From Planococcus glaciei (GTDB lineage Bacteria; Bacillota; Bacilli; Bacillales_A; Planococcaceae), in contig NZ_FNDC01000011.1 of assembly GCF_900099655.1 (NCBI RefSeq), forward strand, positions 81,041 through 145,040: a DNA stretch of 64,000 nucleotides, in the 5' to 3' direction. The notes under the pieces were generated by a model, which did no database searches, was not told the DNA's origin, and saw nothing but the letters and a program-made list of their open reading frames with translations. Below, piece after piece: positions 34,978-43,798 of this stretch (positions within the stretch are counted from its first letter, which is position 1; the number at the start of each line of letters is the position of its first letter). The translations under genes and the position numbers were made by a program.

Positions 34978-35355
34978 GTGGTTATTGCTGCAGGTGAAAC
35001 CATCACATTTGAACGCAATTTTTCGAAAAAAGATGTCGAATTGTTTTCACAGATTTCCGGAGACGAAGGGATTCATCACCTTGAGCCGGATGAACAAGGG
35101 AGGTTGGTTGTGCAGGGGCTGCTGACAGCGACCTTGCCGACAAAAGTAGGCGGGGACCACAATGTACTCGCCCGCCATATGGACTTTGAGTTTTTGCGGC
35201 CCGTATTTACCGGAGATACGATTCGCTGTGAAGTAACCATCAGCCATTTTGAACAACAGGAAAAACGTGCCCGCATTACTGCCCCTTTTTCCTGTACCAA
35301 CCAGCATGGAAAAGAAGTGCTGAAAGGGAGCTTCTCAGGAGTCATATTACGATGA
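34978..35355 (+). CDS. MaoC-like hotdog-fold dehydratase/thioesterase
   Basis: The 125-residue product has a MaoC/hotdog profile: TFERNFSKKDVELFSQISGD at the start (normally SGDxNPxH, here SGDEGIHH), VVQGLLTATLPTK, and FLRPVFTGDTIRCEVTI. GTG 34978 follows GAGGAGG at a good distance and gives this exact N-terminus. The expected catalytic histidine position is altered, so enoyl-CoA hydratase activity is uncertain. The gene stands alone. Confidence 0.75.
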   Translation: MVIAAGETITFERNFSKKDVELFSQISGDEGIHHLEPDEQGRLVVQGLLTATLPTKVGGDHNVLARHMDFEFLRPVFTGDTIRCEVTISHFEQQEKRARITAPFSCTNQHGKEVLKGSFSGVILR

Positions 35356-35414
35356 GACTAGCGCACGCTTTTTAGGGTAAGGAAAAGAGATGCTAAAGAA
35401 AGGAGGTAATCGTT

Positions 35415-36887
35415 ATTGCTTCCGAATGGTGGAATTCTATTGATTGGTGGTATACAATCAGCACATTGTTTTTGATCGCGAATATTGTGCTGGCGTTTTT
35501 TGTTCTTTTTATTGAACGTAAAAAACCGTCTTCCAAATGGGCTTGGGTTATGGTTTTGCTGTTCCTTCCTTTTTTGGGAATGTTGCTGTATCTGTTATTT
35601 GGACAGCCCTATAGAAAAAACAAAAAACGCCATGAATCGGATGCTTCAATTTCGAATCTTCAAGACCTGACAGAACGGCAGCTGGCAGAAGTTGATGCAG
35701 GTTCTTTCGTTTATTCGTCTGTTGTAGCGGAGGACTGGCAGCACCTAGTGCGGATGAATTTAAGGAGCGAAACCACTCCGTTTTCACAAAACAACCGCCT
35801 TCAGATTTTTAATGACGGCAAGCGGAAGTTTGAGGCCTTATTCAACGACATTGAAGCGGCAAAAATCCATGTACATCTGGAATACTATATTATCAACAAT
35901 GATGATATTGGAAATCGTCTGCTCAAACTTCTGACGAAGAAAGCGGAGGAAGGCATTCAAGTGTTGGTGCTGTATGACGACATCGGTTCAAAGTCGCTGC
36001 CCAGAAATTTTTTCAATGCATTTGAACGGGCCGGCGGCAGAACAGCCGCTTCACTCCCCTCCAAATTGCCTTTTGGAAATCCGCGCGTCAATTACCGGAA
36101 CCATAGAAAGATAGCGGTCATCGATGGGAAAGTGGGTTATAACGGCGGGTTTAATGTGGGCGATGAATATTTGGGCGAAGTCGAAAAGTTTGGGTACTGG
36201 CGTGACACGCATCTCCGCATTGAAGGGGATGCCGTACACTCCCTCCAACACTGGTTTATAAAAGACTGGAATGAAACTTCCAAGAAATATCCGCTTAAAC
36301 AAGAAAAACATTATTTCCCGCCATTAAAAAATGAGAAAGGTGCGGGGATGCAAGTGGTCGTCAGCGGTCCGGACGAAGAAATCGATCAAATCAAAAACGG
36401 CTATTTGCGAATGATTTCTCAGGCGCGCAAATCGGTTTATATCCAGACGCCTTATCTAATTCCGGATTTAGGCGTATTGGATGCGCTTTTAACGGCAGCG
36501 CTCAGCGGAATTGACGTCCGGATTATGATACCGGATAAACCGGACCATATATTTGTGTACAGCGCCAGTTTGTCGTTTGCCAGAGAATTGGCGAGATCCG
36601 GCGTGAAAATATACGCTTATAATAATGGATTTCTTCACGCCAAAACCGTGGTAGTGGATGGGAAAGTGGCTTCGATTGGCTCGGCCAATATGGATGTACG
36701 CAGTTTTACATTGAATTACGAAGCGAATGTCTTCGTATACGATGAAGAAACAGCAGAGGATATGGTCCGTCTATTTTTAAACGACAGCAAGCTTTCTCAA
36801 GAACTCACTTCTGAATATTTTGAGCAGCTTTCGCTTTTCAAGCGTTTCAGGCTGCAGGTGGCCCAGTTGGTAGCGCCGATTCTATGA
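35415..36887 (+). CDS. cls: Cardiolipin synthase, phospholipase D family
   Basis: Two PLD motifs, HRKIAVIDG and HAKTVVVDG, with two N-terminal membrane helices (WYTISTLFLIANIVLAFF and WAWVMVLLFLPFLGMLLYLLFG) identify a bacterial Cls, which joins two phosphatidylglycerols into cardiolipin at the membrane. The start is problematic: AAAGGAGGT sits eight bases before ATT 35415, in the correct frame, while the first in-frame canonical start is TTG 35466, inside the first helix and without a ribosome site. Either ATT is used or one base of a TTGGCT start was lost. From ATT the protein is 490 residues, close to family length. Confidence 0.88.
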   Translation: MASEWWNSIDWWYTISTLFLIANIVLAFFVLFIERKKPSSKWAWVMVLLFLPFLGMLLYLLFGQPYRKNKKRHESDASISNLQDLTERQLAEVDAGSFVYSSVVAEDWQHLVRMNLRSETTPFSQNNRLQIFNDGKRKFEALFNDIEAAKIHVHLEYYIINNDDIGNRLLKLLTKKAEEGIQVLVLYDDIGSKSLPRNFFNAFERAGGRTAASLPSKLPFGNPRVNYRNHRKIAVIDGKVGYNGGFNVGDEYLGEVEKFGYWRDTHLRIEGDAVHSLQHWFIKDWNETSKKYPLKQEKHYFPPLKNEKGAGMQVVVSGPDEEIDQIKNGYLRMISQARKSVYIQTPYLIPDLGVLDALLTAALSGIDVRIMIPDKPDHIFVYSASLSFARELARSGVKIYAYNNGFLHAKTVVVDGKVASIGSANMDVRSFTLNYEANVFVYDEETAEDMVRLFLNDSKLSQELTSEYFEQLSLFKRFRLQVAQLVAPIL

Positions 36888-36928
36888 GAAAATCACAGTC
36901 GATTTGAGTGATGGGACGGAGTGAAGTG

Positions 36929-37327
36929 ATGATTGTTTTTAGCCTCGGCTTTTTATTTCAATCAGTGCTGGTTCTCGGAAGTTTGTCGGTGTTCGTTTAC
37001 TTCTGGAAGAACAAAAAAAGCCAGCCGAAAACGAAATCTGTTCTGGCCGGTTCAGCTTTAGTTTTAATGATCAGTTTGTATTTTTTTGTGCTCAGTTCTT
37101 TGGACTTTATTCATCTGTTGTCTGGAAATGCCGAAACGGCGAAAGGAGAATGCATCTGGACACATTATGACGGCGGGAAAAATTCATGGGTAGAGTTCAC
37201 TGTCGGCGGGCTTGCTCTCCAAACAGGGACCAATGATTTTCCCGAAATCGAAGAAGGCAGTTTTTCATGTGAAGCAAAATATCTGCCCTATACGAAAAAA
37301 GTGATTGAAATCCAGGTGCACGACTGA
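36929..37327 (+). CDS. Membrane-anchored protein, 132 aa, unknown
   Basis: ATG 36929 follows GGACGGAG at seven bases. Two hydrophobic helices (about 1-24 and 40-60) precede a soluble domain of about 70 residues with two cysteines (GECIWTHYDGG and GSFSCEAKYLPYTKKVIEI), probably facing outside and possibly disulfide-bonded. The gene lies 41 bp after cls and may be co-transcribed. No family recognised. Confidence 0.6.
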   Translation: MIVFSLGFLFQSVLVLGSLSVFVYFWKNKKSQPKTKSVLAGSALVLMISLYFFVLSSLDFIHLLSGNAETAKGECIWTHYDGGKNSWVEFTVGGLALQTGTNDFPEIEEGSFSCEAKYLPYTKKVIEIQVHD

Positions 37328-37410
37328 GTTGGCAAGCAAACTGGTGCGCATGTTTGTGCTTAAAGGGCAAACAGGAAGCGGTGCATCAAACAAAAGGAAG
37401 TGAGAAGCCA

Positions 37411-37485
37411 ATGGCAAGTCAGAGAATAAGCGCAGCCGGTAAGTTACCTGGAAAAATTTCAGCAAAAGAATTGAACATTGTTTAA
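37411..37485 (+). CDS. Doubtful 24-aa open frame
   Basis: ATG with AAAGGAAG upstream encodes MASQRISAAGKLPGKISAKE plus LNIV. The ribosome site is the only support; the peptide may be a remnant. Confidence 0.2.
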   Translation: MASQRISAAGKLPGKISAKELNIV

Positions 37486-37612
37486 ATGAAAAGGAATAGC
37501 CATTCTATATTGAGTTTTGAAGTACAGAAGGTTTGGGGCTTATTTTCAATCCACTATTGTTTTCCTTTCTATAAACTGGTAATATTTTTTATCATAAGTA
37601 GGAGGAAAGACA

Positions 37613-37909
37613 TTGGTCAAATTACTTTATTTTATAACAACAATTACCATACTGACATTGGTAAACTTCATATCGTCTTCATATTTTCATCTTAGTTTTA
37701 TTGATTTAGCATTGCCGGTCGGCGTTCTTGGCATTCTTGCAACTGCGCCAAACAATTTTTTAACTGATTATTTTAATAGCCAGCCGTATATGGAAGTTGA
37801 ACCTGAACGGCATGCGAAATTCGGCAAAGCCCCAATTTTTGCTTCTAGTGCCTATACATTGTATGCAGTCGTTTTTATCTTCATTTATTATCGAAGCTAC
37901 TTTTTTTAG
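37613..37909 (+). CDS. Small membrane protein, 98 aa, unknown
   Basis: TAGGAGGAA seven bases before TTG 37613 supports translation. Three hydrophobic stretches (about residues 3-24, 28-45 and 76-95) flank a charged central part (NSQPYMEVEPERHAKFGK). Family unknown. The 130 AT-rich bases after it hold no gene. Confidence 0.55.
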   Translation: MVKLLYFITTITILTLVNFISSSYFHLSFIDLALPVGVLGILATAPNNFLTDYFNSQPYMEVEPERHAKFGKAPIFASSAYTLYAVVFIFIYYRSYFF

Positions 37910-38039
37910 ATTTTTGTATTCTTGTTCAATGCTAAAATTTTAAAAAAATATACGCTCATTTTAAAGCTGTATTTCCACTGTGCTGTTTTTTGTTTTAAGT
38001 GATGATGTTTAGAGCATTTTTTGATTATTAAAATTCTAT

Positions 38040-38068
38040 TTGACAAAAAATGGAGCGCCGATTATATT
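38040..38068 (+). promoter_or_regulatory. Sigma-A promoter of the thrS leader
   Basis: TTGACA (38040-38045), a 17-bp spacer and TATATT (38063-38068), a near-consensus promoter immediately before the first T-box. Confidence 0.85.
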
Positions 38069-38084
38069 AAGTAAAAGATATTTT

Positions 38085-38340
38085 AAGTGCGATGACGAGG
38101 ACATGAATTTTCCGGACAGTTGACAGAGAGGAAAGCAAAGCTGAAAGCTTTCTAACTTGAATGGATCACTTTACCGCCTCTGAGCCGTACAGGTGAATGA
38201 ACAGTAGCCTGTGCCGCAGAAGCTGCGATAAAGCCGAAACAGAGCCATTAGCAATTGCATGCAAATGCTGATGGGAAGTTGGGTGGAACCACGGGTCCAA
38301 AACACACTCGTCCCTTTATCGGGATGCGTGTGTTTTTTTA
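38085..38340 (+). ncRNA. T-box riboswitch 1 of thrS
   Basis: The conserved T-box GGGTGGAACCACGGG lies at 38281-38295, followed by a terminator (ACACAC...GTGTGT with TTTTTTT, 38301-38340). The upstream part has the stem I elements, with AGGAAAGC and GAAAGCTTTC blocks, and ACC just before GCCTCTGAG as the likely threonine specifier codon. Uncharged tRNA-Thr binding would form the antiterminator. Confidence 0.93.
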
Positions 38341-38349
38341 TGCCATTGA

Positions 38350-38612
38350 ATAAAGAATGCCATGACAAGGACACGGATTTCTCTTAACGGTTTCCAGAGA
38401 AGGAAAGCAGAGCTGAAAGCTTCCTAACGCTGCAGAGAAAGTCACCCCCTTTGAGCAGTACCCGTGAACCACCAGTAGCGGATACCGCAGAAGCTGCGAT
38501 AAAGCTGAAACAGAGCCGCCGTCTTTTGTTAGTGGAAGTTGGCGGGAAGCTGGGTGGAACCACGGGTTTAAAACACACTCGTCCCTATTTAGGGATGCGT
38601 GTGTTTTTTTAT
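38350..38612 (+). ncRNA. T-box riboswitch 2 of thrS, tandem copy
   Basis: A second full leader follows, with the same blocks (GAAGGAAAGC, GAAGCTGCGATAAAGC, GGGTGGAACCACGGG at 38552-38566) and its own terminator ending in TTTTTTT near 38610. ACC before CCCTTTGAG is the likely specifier. The two leaders are clearly duplicates that have diverged. Both must be read through for thrS expression. Confidence 0.93.
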
Positions 38613-38633
38613 TCTAAAAAAGGGGTGTTCAGG

Positions 38634-40580
38634 ATGAGCAGAAAAGACGTAAAAATCAAGTTTCCAAACGGTGGACAAAAAAGTTTCGAACAAGGGATAT
38701 CGCTGAAGGAAGTTGCGGAATCCATCAGTTCCAGTCTGAAAAAGAAATCGGTCGCAGCGATCGTAAACGGTTCAGCTATGGATCTTCAAAGAAAGGTTGA
38801 AAGTGACGCGGAAATTAACTTTGTAGACTTGCATTCACCCGAAGGCGCTGAAATTATGCGGCATTCGGCGGCCCATATTATGGCCCAGGCTGTCAAAAGG
38901 CTTTATGGAAAAGTGAATTTTGGTGTGGGACCGGTGATCGACAACGGCTTCTACTACGATTTCGACTTGCCGCATTCGCTGTCGGAACTGGACTTGGAAA
39001 AGATAGAAAAAGAGATGAAAAGGATTGTTTCGGAAAACGTGAAGATTGAACGGCAAGAAGTGCCACGGGAGGAAGCAGAAGAGATATTCAGAGAAGATCC
39101 ATTGAAATTGGAATTGCTGGCTGATATTCCGCAAGAAGAAGCGGTGACTGTGTACCGGCAAGGAGAGTTTGTTGATTTATGCCGAGGACCGCATATGCCG
39201 TCCACTCATTTTTTGAAAGCTTTTAAACTGACTCATGTTTCCGGTGCATACTGGCGCGGCGACAGCAGCAACAAGATGCTGCAGCGGGTATATGGTGTTG
39301 CTTTTTCCGAACAGAGCCAATTGGAGGCGTACTTTCATATGCTTGAAGAAGCGCAGAAGCGGAATCACCGCAAACTCGGGAACGAATTGGAGCTGTTCAT
39401 GTTTTCGGAAGAAGCCCCGGGCATGCCGTTTTATTTGCCGAATGGCCATGTGATTCGCAATGAGCTGGAACAATTTTTGCGGGGGCTCCAGCAGTTTTAC
39501 GATTACCAGGAAGTCAGGACTCCCATCATGATGAACCGCCGGCTTTGGGAAAATTCAGGGCACTGGGATCACTACAAAGAAAATATGTATTTTTCCGAAG
39601 TGGATGACCAGGCGTTTGCGCTGAAACCGATGAACTGCCCTGGCCATATGCTGATATTCAAGGACAAGCTCCACTCCTACCGCGACCTGCCCATCCGGCT
39701 ATCAGAGTTCGGACAAGTCCACCGCCATGAGTTCAGCGGGGCTTTGAACGGCATGCTCCGCGTGCGCGCATTCTGCCAGGATGATGCACATATTTTTGTA
39801 AGGCCGGACCAGATTGAATCCGAAATAACTGCTGCTTTAAAACTGATTGATGAAGTATATTCGGCTTTTGGATTCGAGTATGCCATCGAGCTATCCACTC
39901 GGCCGGAAAAGTATATGGGAGATGAGCAACTATGGGTTGAAGCGGAAGGTGCTTTAAAAAACGTCTTAAACAAACAGGGCTATAACTACCGCATCAATGA
40001 AGGCGACGGTGCTTTTTATGGACCGAAGATTGATATCCATATTAAAGATGCGTTGAACCGGAGCCATCAATGTGCGACAGTCCAATTGGATTACCAGATG
40101 CCAGAGAAGTTCGATTTATCTTATATGGATGCGAACAACCAAAAAATGCGGCCGGTTGTCATCCACCGGGCTGTTTTTGGATCAATTGACCGGTTCCTTG
40201 GCATTCTCATCGAGCATTTCAGCGGCGCATTTCCTGTCTGGCTCGCGCCTGTCCAAGCCCAGATCATTGCTGTTTCAAATGAGCACCATCTGGAGTATGC
40301 AGAAGAAGTCCGAATGGCATTAAAGAAAGCCGGCATCCGGGTGAACCTGGATGGGCGCAATGAAAAACTTGGATATAAAATGAGAGATGCCCAAATGAAA
40401 AAAATCCCTTTCATCCTGGTTGTTGGGGACAACGAAAAAGACAGCGGACAAGTAAATGTCCGCTCGCATGGAGATAAGGAATCGAGAGCCATGGCTGTCG
40501 AAGAATTCATTCAGCAAGTGGCGGCTTTAGCCGAATCAAAAAGTTTATACATGAAGCAGGAGCAGCCTGAGTTTAGTTAA
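38634..40580 (+). CDS. thrS: Threonyl-tRNA synthetase
   Basis: 648 residues, the usual bacterial length and order: TGS domain (1-65), second additional/editing domain with HSAAHIMAQA, class II catalytic core with MNCPGHM, the HRHE segment and VIHRAVFGSIDRFLGILIEH (the Cys, His and His that bind the catalytic zinc), and the anticodon-binding domain ending near 640. I use ATG 38634 behind AAAGGGG; the frame stays open through the T-box leader but that part is RNA. Two T-boxes make it resemble the inducible thrZ gene of B. subtilis, so another thrS may exist elsewhere. Confidence 0.95.
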   Translation: MSRKDVKIKFPNGGQKSFEQGISLKEVAESISSSLKKKSVAAIVNGSAMDLQRKVESDAEINFVDLHSPEGAEIMRHSAAHIMAQAVKRLYGKVNFGVGPVIDNGFYYDFDLPHSLSELDLEKIEKEMKRIVSENVKIERQEVPREEAEEIFREDPLKLELLADIPQEEAVTVYRQGEFVDLCRGPHMPSTHFLKAFKLTHVSGAYWRGDSSNKMLQRVYGVAFSEQSQLEAYFHMLEEAQKRNHRKLGNELELFMFSEEAPGMPFYLPNGHVIRNELEQFLRGLQQFYDYQEVRTPIMMNRRLWENSGHWDHYKENMYFSEVDDQAFALKPMNCPGHMLIFKDKLHSYRDLPIRLSEFGQVHRHEFSGALNGMLRVRAFCQDDAHIFVRPDQIESEITAALKLIDEVYSAFGFEYAIELSTRPEKYMGDEQLWVEAEGALKNVLNKQGYNYRINEGDGAFYGPKIDIHIKDALNRSHQCATVQLDYQMPEKFDLSYMDANNQKMRPVVIHRAVFGSIDRFLGILIEHFSGAFPVWLAPVQAQIIAVSNEHHLEYAEEVRMALKKAGIRVNLDGRNEKLGYKMRDAQMKKIPFILVVGDNEKDSGQVNVRSHGDKESRAMAVEEFIQQVAALAESKSLYMKQEQPEFS

Positions 40581-40626
40581 TTATCGATTGATGATTTTTT
40601 ATCATCTGGATGCGCTCATTCAAAAA

Positions 40627-40668
40627 GAGGATTTCCTTCAAAAATAAGATGGAAATCCTCCTTTTTTG
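40627..40668 (+). terminator. Terminator of thrS
   Basis: GAGGATTTCC/GGAAATCCTC stem followed by CTTTTTT. Confidence 0.85.
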
Positions 40669-40783
40669 AGGTTTATAATAATAAAATAAGGGAATTCAGA
40701 ATATTAAGAACATATGTTCCTGTGAGGGATTTTAATTATACATATTGCTGTGCCAATAGACCAATCGAATGGAGAAGGTGAGA

Positions 40784-41785
40784 ATGTTGGAATCTGCAAA
40801 ACAGTTGCCCAGATCAGACTTCCTGGCCATTGAAGCAAAAGGTCTTGTGAAAATTTACGGAAAGCAGCGCGCCGTTGATGGAGTAGATTTGGCAATCCCT
40901 AAAGGAATGGTTTACGGGTTTTTAGGACCGAATGGTGCGGGAAAAACAACGACAATCCGCATGCTGGCCACTTTATTAAAGCCGGACGCTGGAGTTGCCC
41001 ATGTTCTTGGTCATGACCTCGGCAAGGAGAACGATGAAATCAGAAGCCGCATCAGCTTGACAGGACAATACGCTTCGATCGATGAAGATTTAACGGGGAT
41101 GGAAAACCTCACCATGATGGCAAAACTGATGGGCTACAGCCGCCGTGAAGCAAAAATGCGTGCAAGTGAACTATTGAAAGCTTTTGGCTTGGAAGAAGCG
41201 GCCAAACGCCAAGTGAAAAAGTATTCAGGAGGAATGCGCCGCCGCATTGATATTGCCGCCAGCATTGTCGTAACGCCGGATTTGCTGTTTCTCGATGAAC
41301 CGACCAGCGGATTGGATCCGAGAAGCCGCAACCAGGTGTGGGATATAGTCCGTATGCTTGTAGGTTCAGGAACGACTGTGCTGTTGACAACTCAATATTT
41401 AGAAGAAGCGGATCAGCTGGCGGACCGGATTGCCGTCATCAATAAAGGGAAGATCATCGCGGAAGGGACAAGCAGTGAATTGAAAGCCGCCGTAGGAAGC
41501 GGCACATTGAATATACAGCTAGTCCGTCCGGAAGACCGCGTGCGAGCAGGGAATTTGCTCCAACAAAAGATCTTAACAACTGTCCATCATTCCGGCGATT
41601 CCGCGTCGGTGACTGCTCAGATCAACGACCCCGCCCTAGTCGCCGAAGCCATAAGCGAACTGGCAAGAGAAGGAATAGCCATCAGTGACTTTTCTTTCGG
41701 GAGACCCAGTCTTGATGAAGTCTTTCTTTCCTTGACCGGGCATAGTGCCGAAGGAGAAGCGGATGCTGAGGAGGAGACATTATGA
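40784..41785 (+). CDS. DrrA-type ABC transporter ATP-binding protein
   Basis: 333 residues: Walker [11 protein letters not shown], signature YSGGMRRR, Walker [14 protein letters not shown]-loop region [15 protein letters not shown], and the extended C-terminal domain typical of the DrrA/daunorubicin-resistance subfamily. ATG 40784 is preferred because GAGAAGGTG, its ribosome site, lies inside a longer alternative frame. It forms an exporter with the overlapping permease gene. The substrate (drug, lipid or antibiotic) is unknown. Confidence 0.88.
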   Translation: MLESAKQLPRSDFLAIEAKGLVKIYGKQRAVDGVDLAIPKGMVYGFLGPNGAGKTTTIRMLATLLKPDAGVAHVLGHDLGKENDEIRSRISLTGQYASIDEDLTGMENLTMMAKLMGYSRREAKMRASELLKAFGLEEAAKRQVKKYSGGMRRRIDIAASIVVTPDLLFLDEPTSGLDPRSRNQVWDIVRMLVGSGTTVLLTTQYLEEADQLADRIAVINKGKIIAEGTSSELKAAVGSGTLNIQLVRPEDRVRAGNLLQQKILTTVHHSGDSASVTAQINDPALVAEAISELAREGIAISDFSFGRPSLDEVFLSLTGHSAEGEADAEEETL

Positions 41786-42624
41786 CCGATTACATCGAAC
41801 AAGATGCGTCAAGAACAGTGGAATTTCCCATGTCTGAAACCATTGCTTCGAGCAAACGCCCTGCTCGCCCTACCGTATTAGCGACCATTGGAGCTTTCGC
41901 CACCCGTGCATTGTTGCGCATCAAACATGTGCCGGAGCAGATGTTTGATGTTACGTTATTTCCGGTTATTTTCCTGCTTATGTTCACGTATTTATTCGGC
42001 GGCGCCATTGCGGGTTCAACTGCTGAATACCTTCAATTCCTGCTGCCCGGGATTCTTGTCATGACCGTGTCGCAGATTACGATGTACACCGGCATCGATT
42101 TGAACAACGATATCCGCAAAGGTATTTTTGACCGCTTCCGCACCTTGCCGATCTGGCTGCCTGCTGCGTTGATCGGGGCATTATTGGTGGATGTCATCCG
42201 CTATTCCATCGCTTCCATCATCATGATTGGCCTCGGTCTGTTGCTTGGATTCCGGCCGGAAGGCGGATTTATCGGAGTAATGGGGGCTCTTGTGTTGATT
42301 CTCATTTTCTCATTCAGTCTTTCGTGGATTTGGACAGCTTTAGGATTGATTGTGCGGTCCGAAAAATCATTGATGATGCTCAGTTTTCTTGTCATGATGC
42401 CGTTGACCTTTATCAGCAATGTCTTTGTAGACCCGTCCACTTTGCCGTCCTGGCTGCAAGGTTTTGTGAGCATCAATCCGATATCCATCCTCGCCACCGC
42501 CGTCCGCGGTTTTATGCATGGAACGGTCACAGCCGAACAAATCATTTGGGTGTTGGTTGTTTCGGTGATCCTGACTGCCATCTTTGCGCCGTTTACGATG
42601 TATCTGTACCGGAATAAAGAATAA
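41782..42624 (+). CDS. DrrB-type ABC-2 permease
   Basis: 280 residues, six predicted membrane helices with the ABC-2 pattern [26 protein letters not shown] and [18 protein letters not shown] ... [14 protein letters not shown]. The ATG overlaps the ATPase stop codon (ATGA), so the two are translationally coupled and form one exporter. Confidence 0.9.
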   Translation: MTDYIEQDASRTVEFPMSETIASSKRPARPTVLATIGAFATRALLRIKHVPEQMFDVTLFPVIFLLMFTYLFGGAIAGSTAEYLQFLLPGILVMTVSQITMYTGIDLNNDIRKGIFDRFRTLPIWLPAALIGALLVDVIRYSIASIIMIGLGLLLGFRPEGGFIGVMGALVLILIFSFSLSWIWTALGLIVRSEKSLMMLSFLVMMPLTFISNVFVDPSTLPSWLQGFVSINPISILATAVRGFMHGTVTAEQIIWVLVVSVILTAIFAPFTMYLYRNKE

Positions 42625-42640
42625 AAGCTTTTTAGAGAGA

Positions 42641-42672
42641 GAAGTTGAGTTTATTACTCAACTTCTTTTTTA
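42641..42672 (+). terminator. Terminator of the DrrAB-type operon
   Basis: GAAGTTGAGT/ACTCAACTTC stem with TTTTTTA after it. Confidence 0.85.
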
Positions 42673-42809
42673 TATGGAAGCTCGGTTTCTGCAAATCGAT
42701 TTTTCCCTTATTTCTACCAATAGATTAGTGTTATAATAAGATCGTCCGTTAGTTTGAATATTCCGATTAATAAATTACGTAAATTGATGTTATTAAGGGA
42801 GGAAGTTCA

Positions 42810-43580
42810 ATGGAAAATTTAGCAGGCAAGGTGGCAATTGTAACAGGCGGGGCATCTGGAATTGGATACGCCATCGTTCAACGTTTATTGGAAGTAGGAG
42901 CAAATGTAGCTGTAGCGGATTTAAATGAAGAGAAATTAAGCAAAATGGAAAAGCTACATAACGGCGCACTTATCAGTTCAGTCACCAATGTCACTAAAGA
43001 AGCGGACATCAAAGCACTTGTAGCAAAAACAGTGGAAGCTTTTGGCGGTTTGGATTATGCCTTTAACGTAGCAGGTGCTTCAAAACCAGGGGCTATAGTT
43101 GATCAAAGCGAGGAAGACTGGGATTTTACAGTCGATCTGTGCTTGAAAGGTGTGTTCCTTTCCGTTAAGCATGAAGCTAAATATATGAAGGATCACGGCG
43201 GAGGTTCAATTGTAAACATCGCTTCATTAAATGCACACGTTCCAATGTTTTATGGGGCGGCTTATTCGTCTGCAAAAGCGGGTGTAGAAATGCTGACGAA
43301 AAATGCAGCCTTGGAATTAGCCCAGCATAATATACGTGTCAATGCCATTTTGCCTGGTCTGGTCATGACACCTTTGACTCAAGGTTTGACGGAAGTTGAA
43401 GCGATCAATGATGCCTATATGGATCGAATTCCCATGCGGCGTGCTGGAACACCAGATGAAATGGCTGGACCTGCAATGTTTTTAATTAGCGGCGATGCAT
43501 CCTATGTAAACGGTTCGAGTCTGATTGTGGACGGCGCATGGGCAGTTAGCGGTTATCCGGATTTGAGCAAGTTTATGTAA
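42810..43580 (+). CDS. Short-chain dehydrogenase/reductase, FabG-like
   Basis: A 256-residue classical SDR: TGGASGIG near residue 12, NVAG (usual NNAG with one change), catalytic S in NIASLNA, and YSSAK. The C-terminal SLIVDGAWAVSGYP is typical. It would act on an alcohol or ketone with NAD(P)(H). Monocistronic, with AGGGAGGAAG before the ATG and its own terminator. Substrate unknown. Confidence 0.87.
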   Translation: MENLAGKVAIVTGGASGIGYAIVQRLLEVGANVAVADLNEEKLSKMEKLHNGALISSVTNVTKEADIKALVAKTVEAFGGLDYAFNVAGASKPGAIVDQSEEDWDFTVDLCLKGVFLSVKHEAKYMKDHGGGSIVNIASLNAHVPMFYGAAYSSAKAGVEMLTKNAALELAQHNIRVNAILPGLVMTPLTQGLTEVEAINDAYMDRIPMRRAGTPDEMAGPAMFLISGDASYVNGSSLIVDGAWAVSGYPDLSKFM

Positions 43581-43594
43581 GTTATCTAAGGAGC

Positions 43595-43630
43595 AAAAGC
43601 TCAAGCATGAAATCATGCCTGAGCTTTTTT
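43595..43630 (+). terminator. Terminator of the SDR gene
   Basis: AAAAGCTCAAGCATGA/TCATGCCTGAGCTTTTTT hairpin with U-tract. Confidence 0.85.
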
Positions 43631-43688
43631 AACTGGTTTTTGTTTTCGCCACATTTAGAAAAGAATAAATAGATTTTTTCATATTGAA

Positions 43689-43717
43689 TTGATTTTTTAA
43701 GGGGACAAGCGTAAAAT
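43689..43717 (+). promoter_or_regulatory. Promoter of the YhgE-like/PadR operon
   Basis: TTGATT (43689-43694), 17-bp spacer, TAAAAT (43712-43717). Confidence 0.55.
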
Positions 43718-43735
43718 TCCAAAAGTGGTCAATAT

Positions 43736-43759
43736 AAAGTACTTTAATTAAAGTACTTT
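43736..43759. promoter_or_regulatory. Perfect 24-bp palindrome, candidate PadR operator
   Basis: The 24 bases are fully self-complementary, made of two AAAGTACTTT-like units around AATT. It starts about 18 bp after the -10 box and 40 bp before the first start codon, where bound protein would block transcription. The PadR regulator encoded by the second gene of the operon is the likely ligand (inference). Confidence 0.65.
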
Positions 43760-43798
43760 TTTAAAAATTAAATTCAATTTGAAAGAAGGAAAGCGAGA

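Noticed and set aside
38451..38633. N-terminal extension of thrS through the second T-box
   Set aside because: The region is a structured T-box leader with terminator; ATG 38634 has a ribosome site and gives the normal TGS-domain start.
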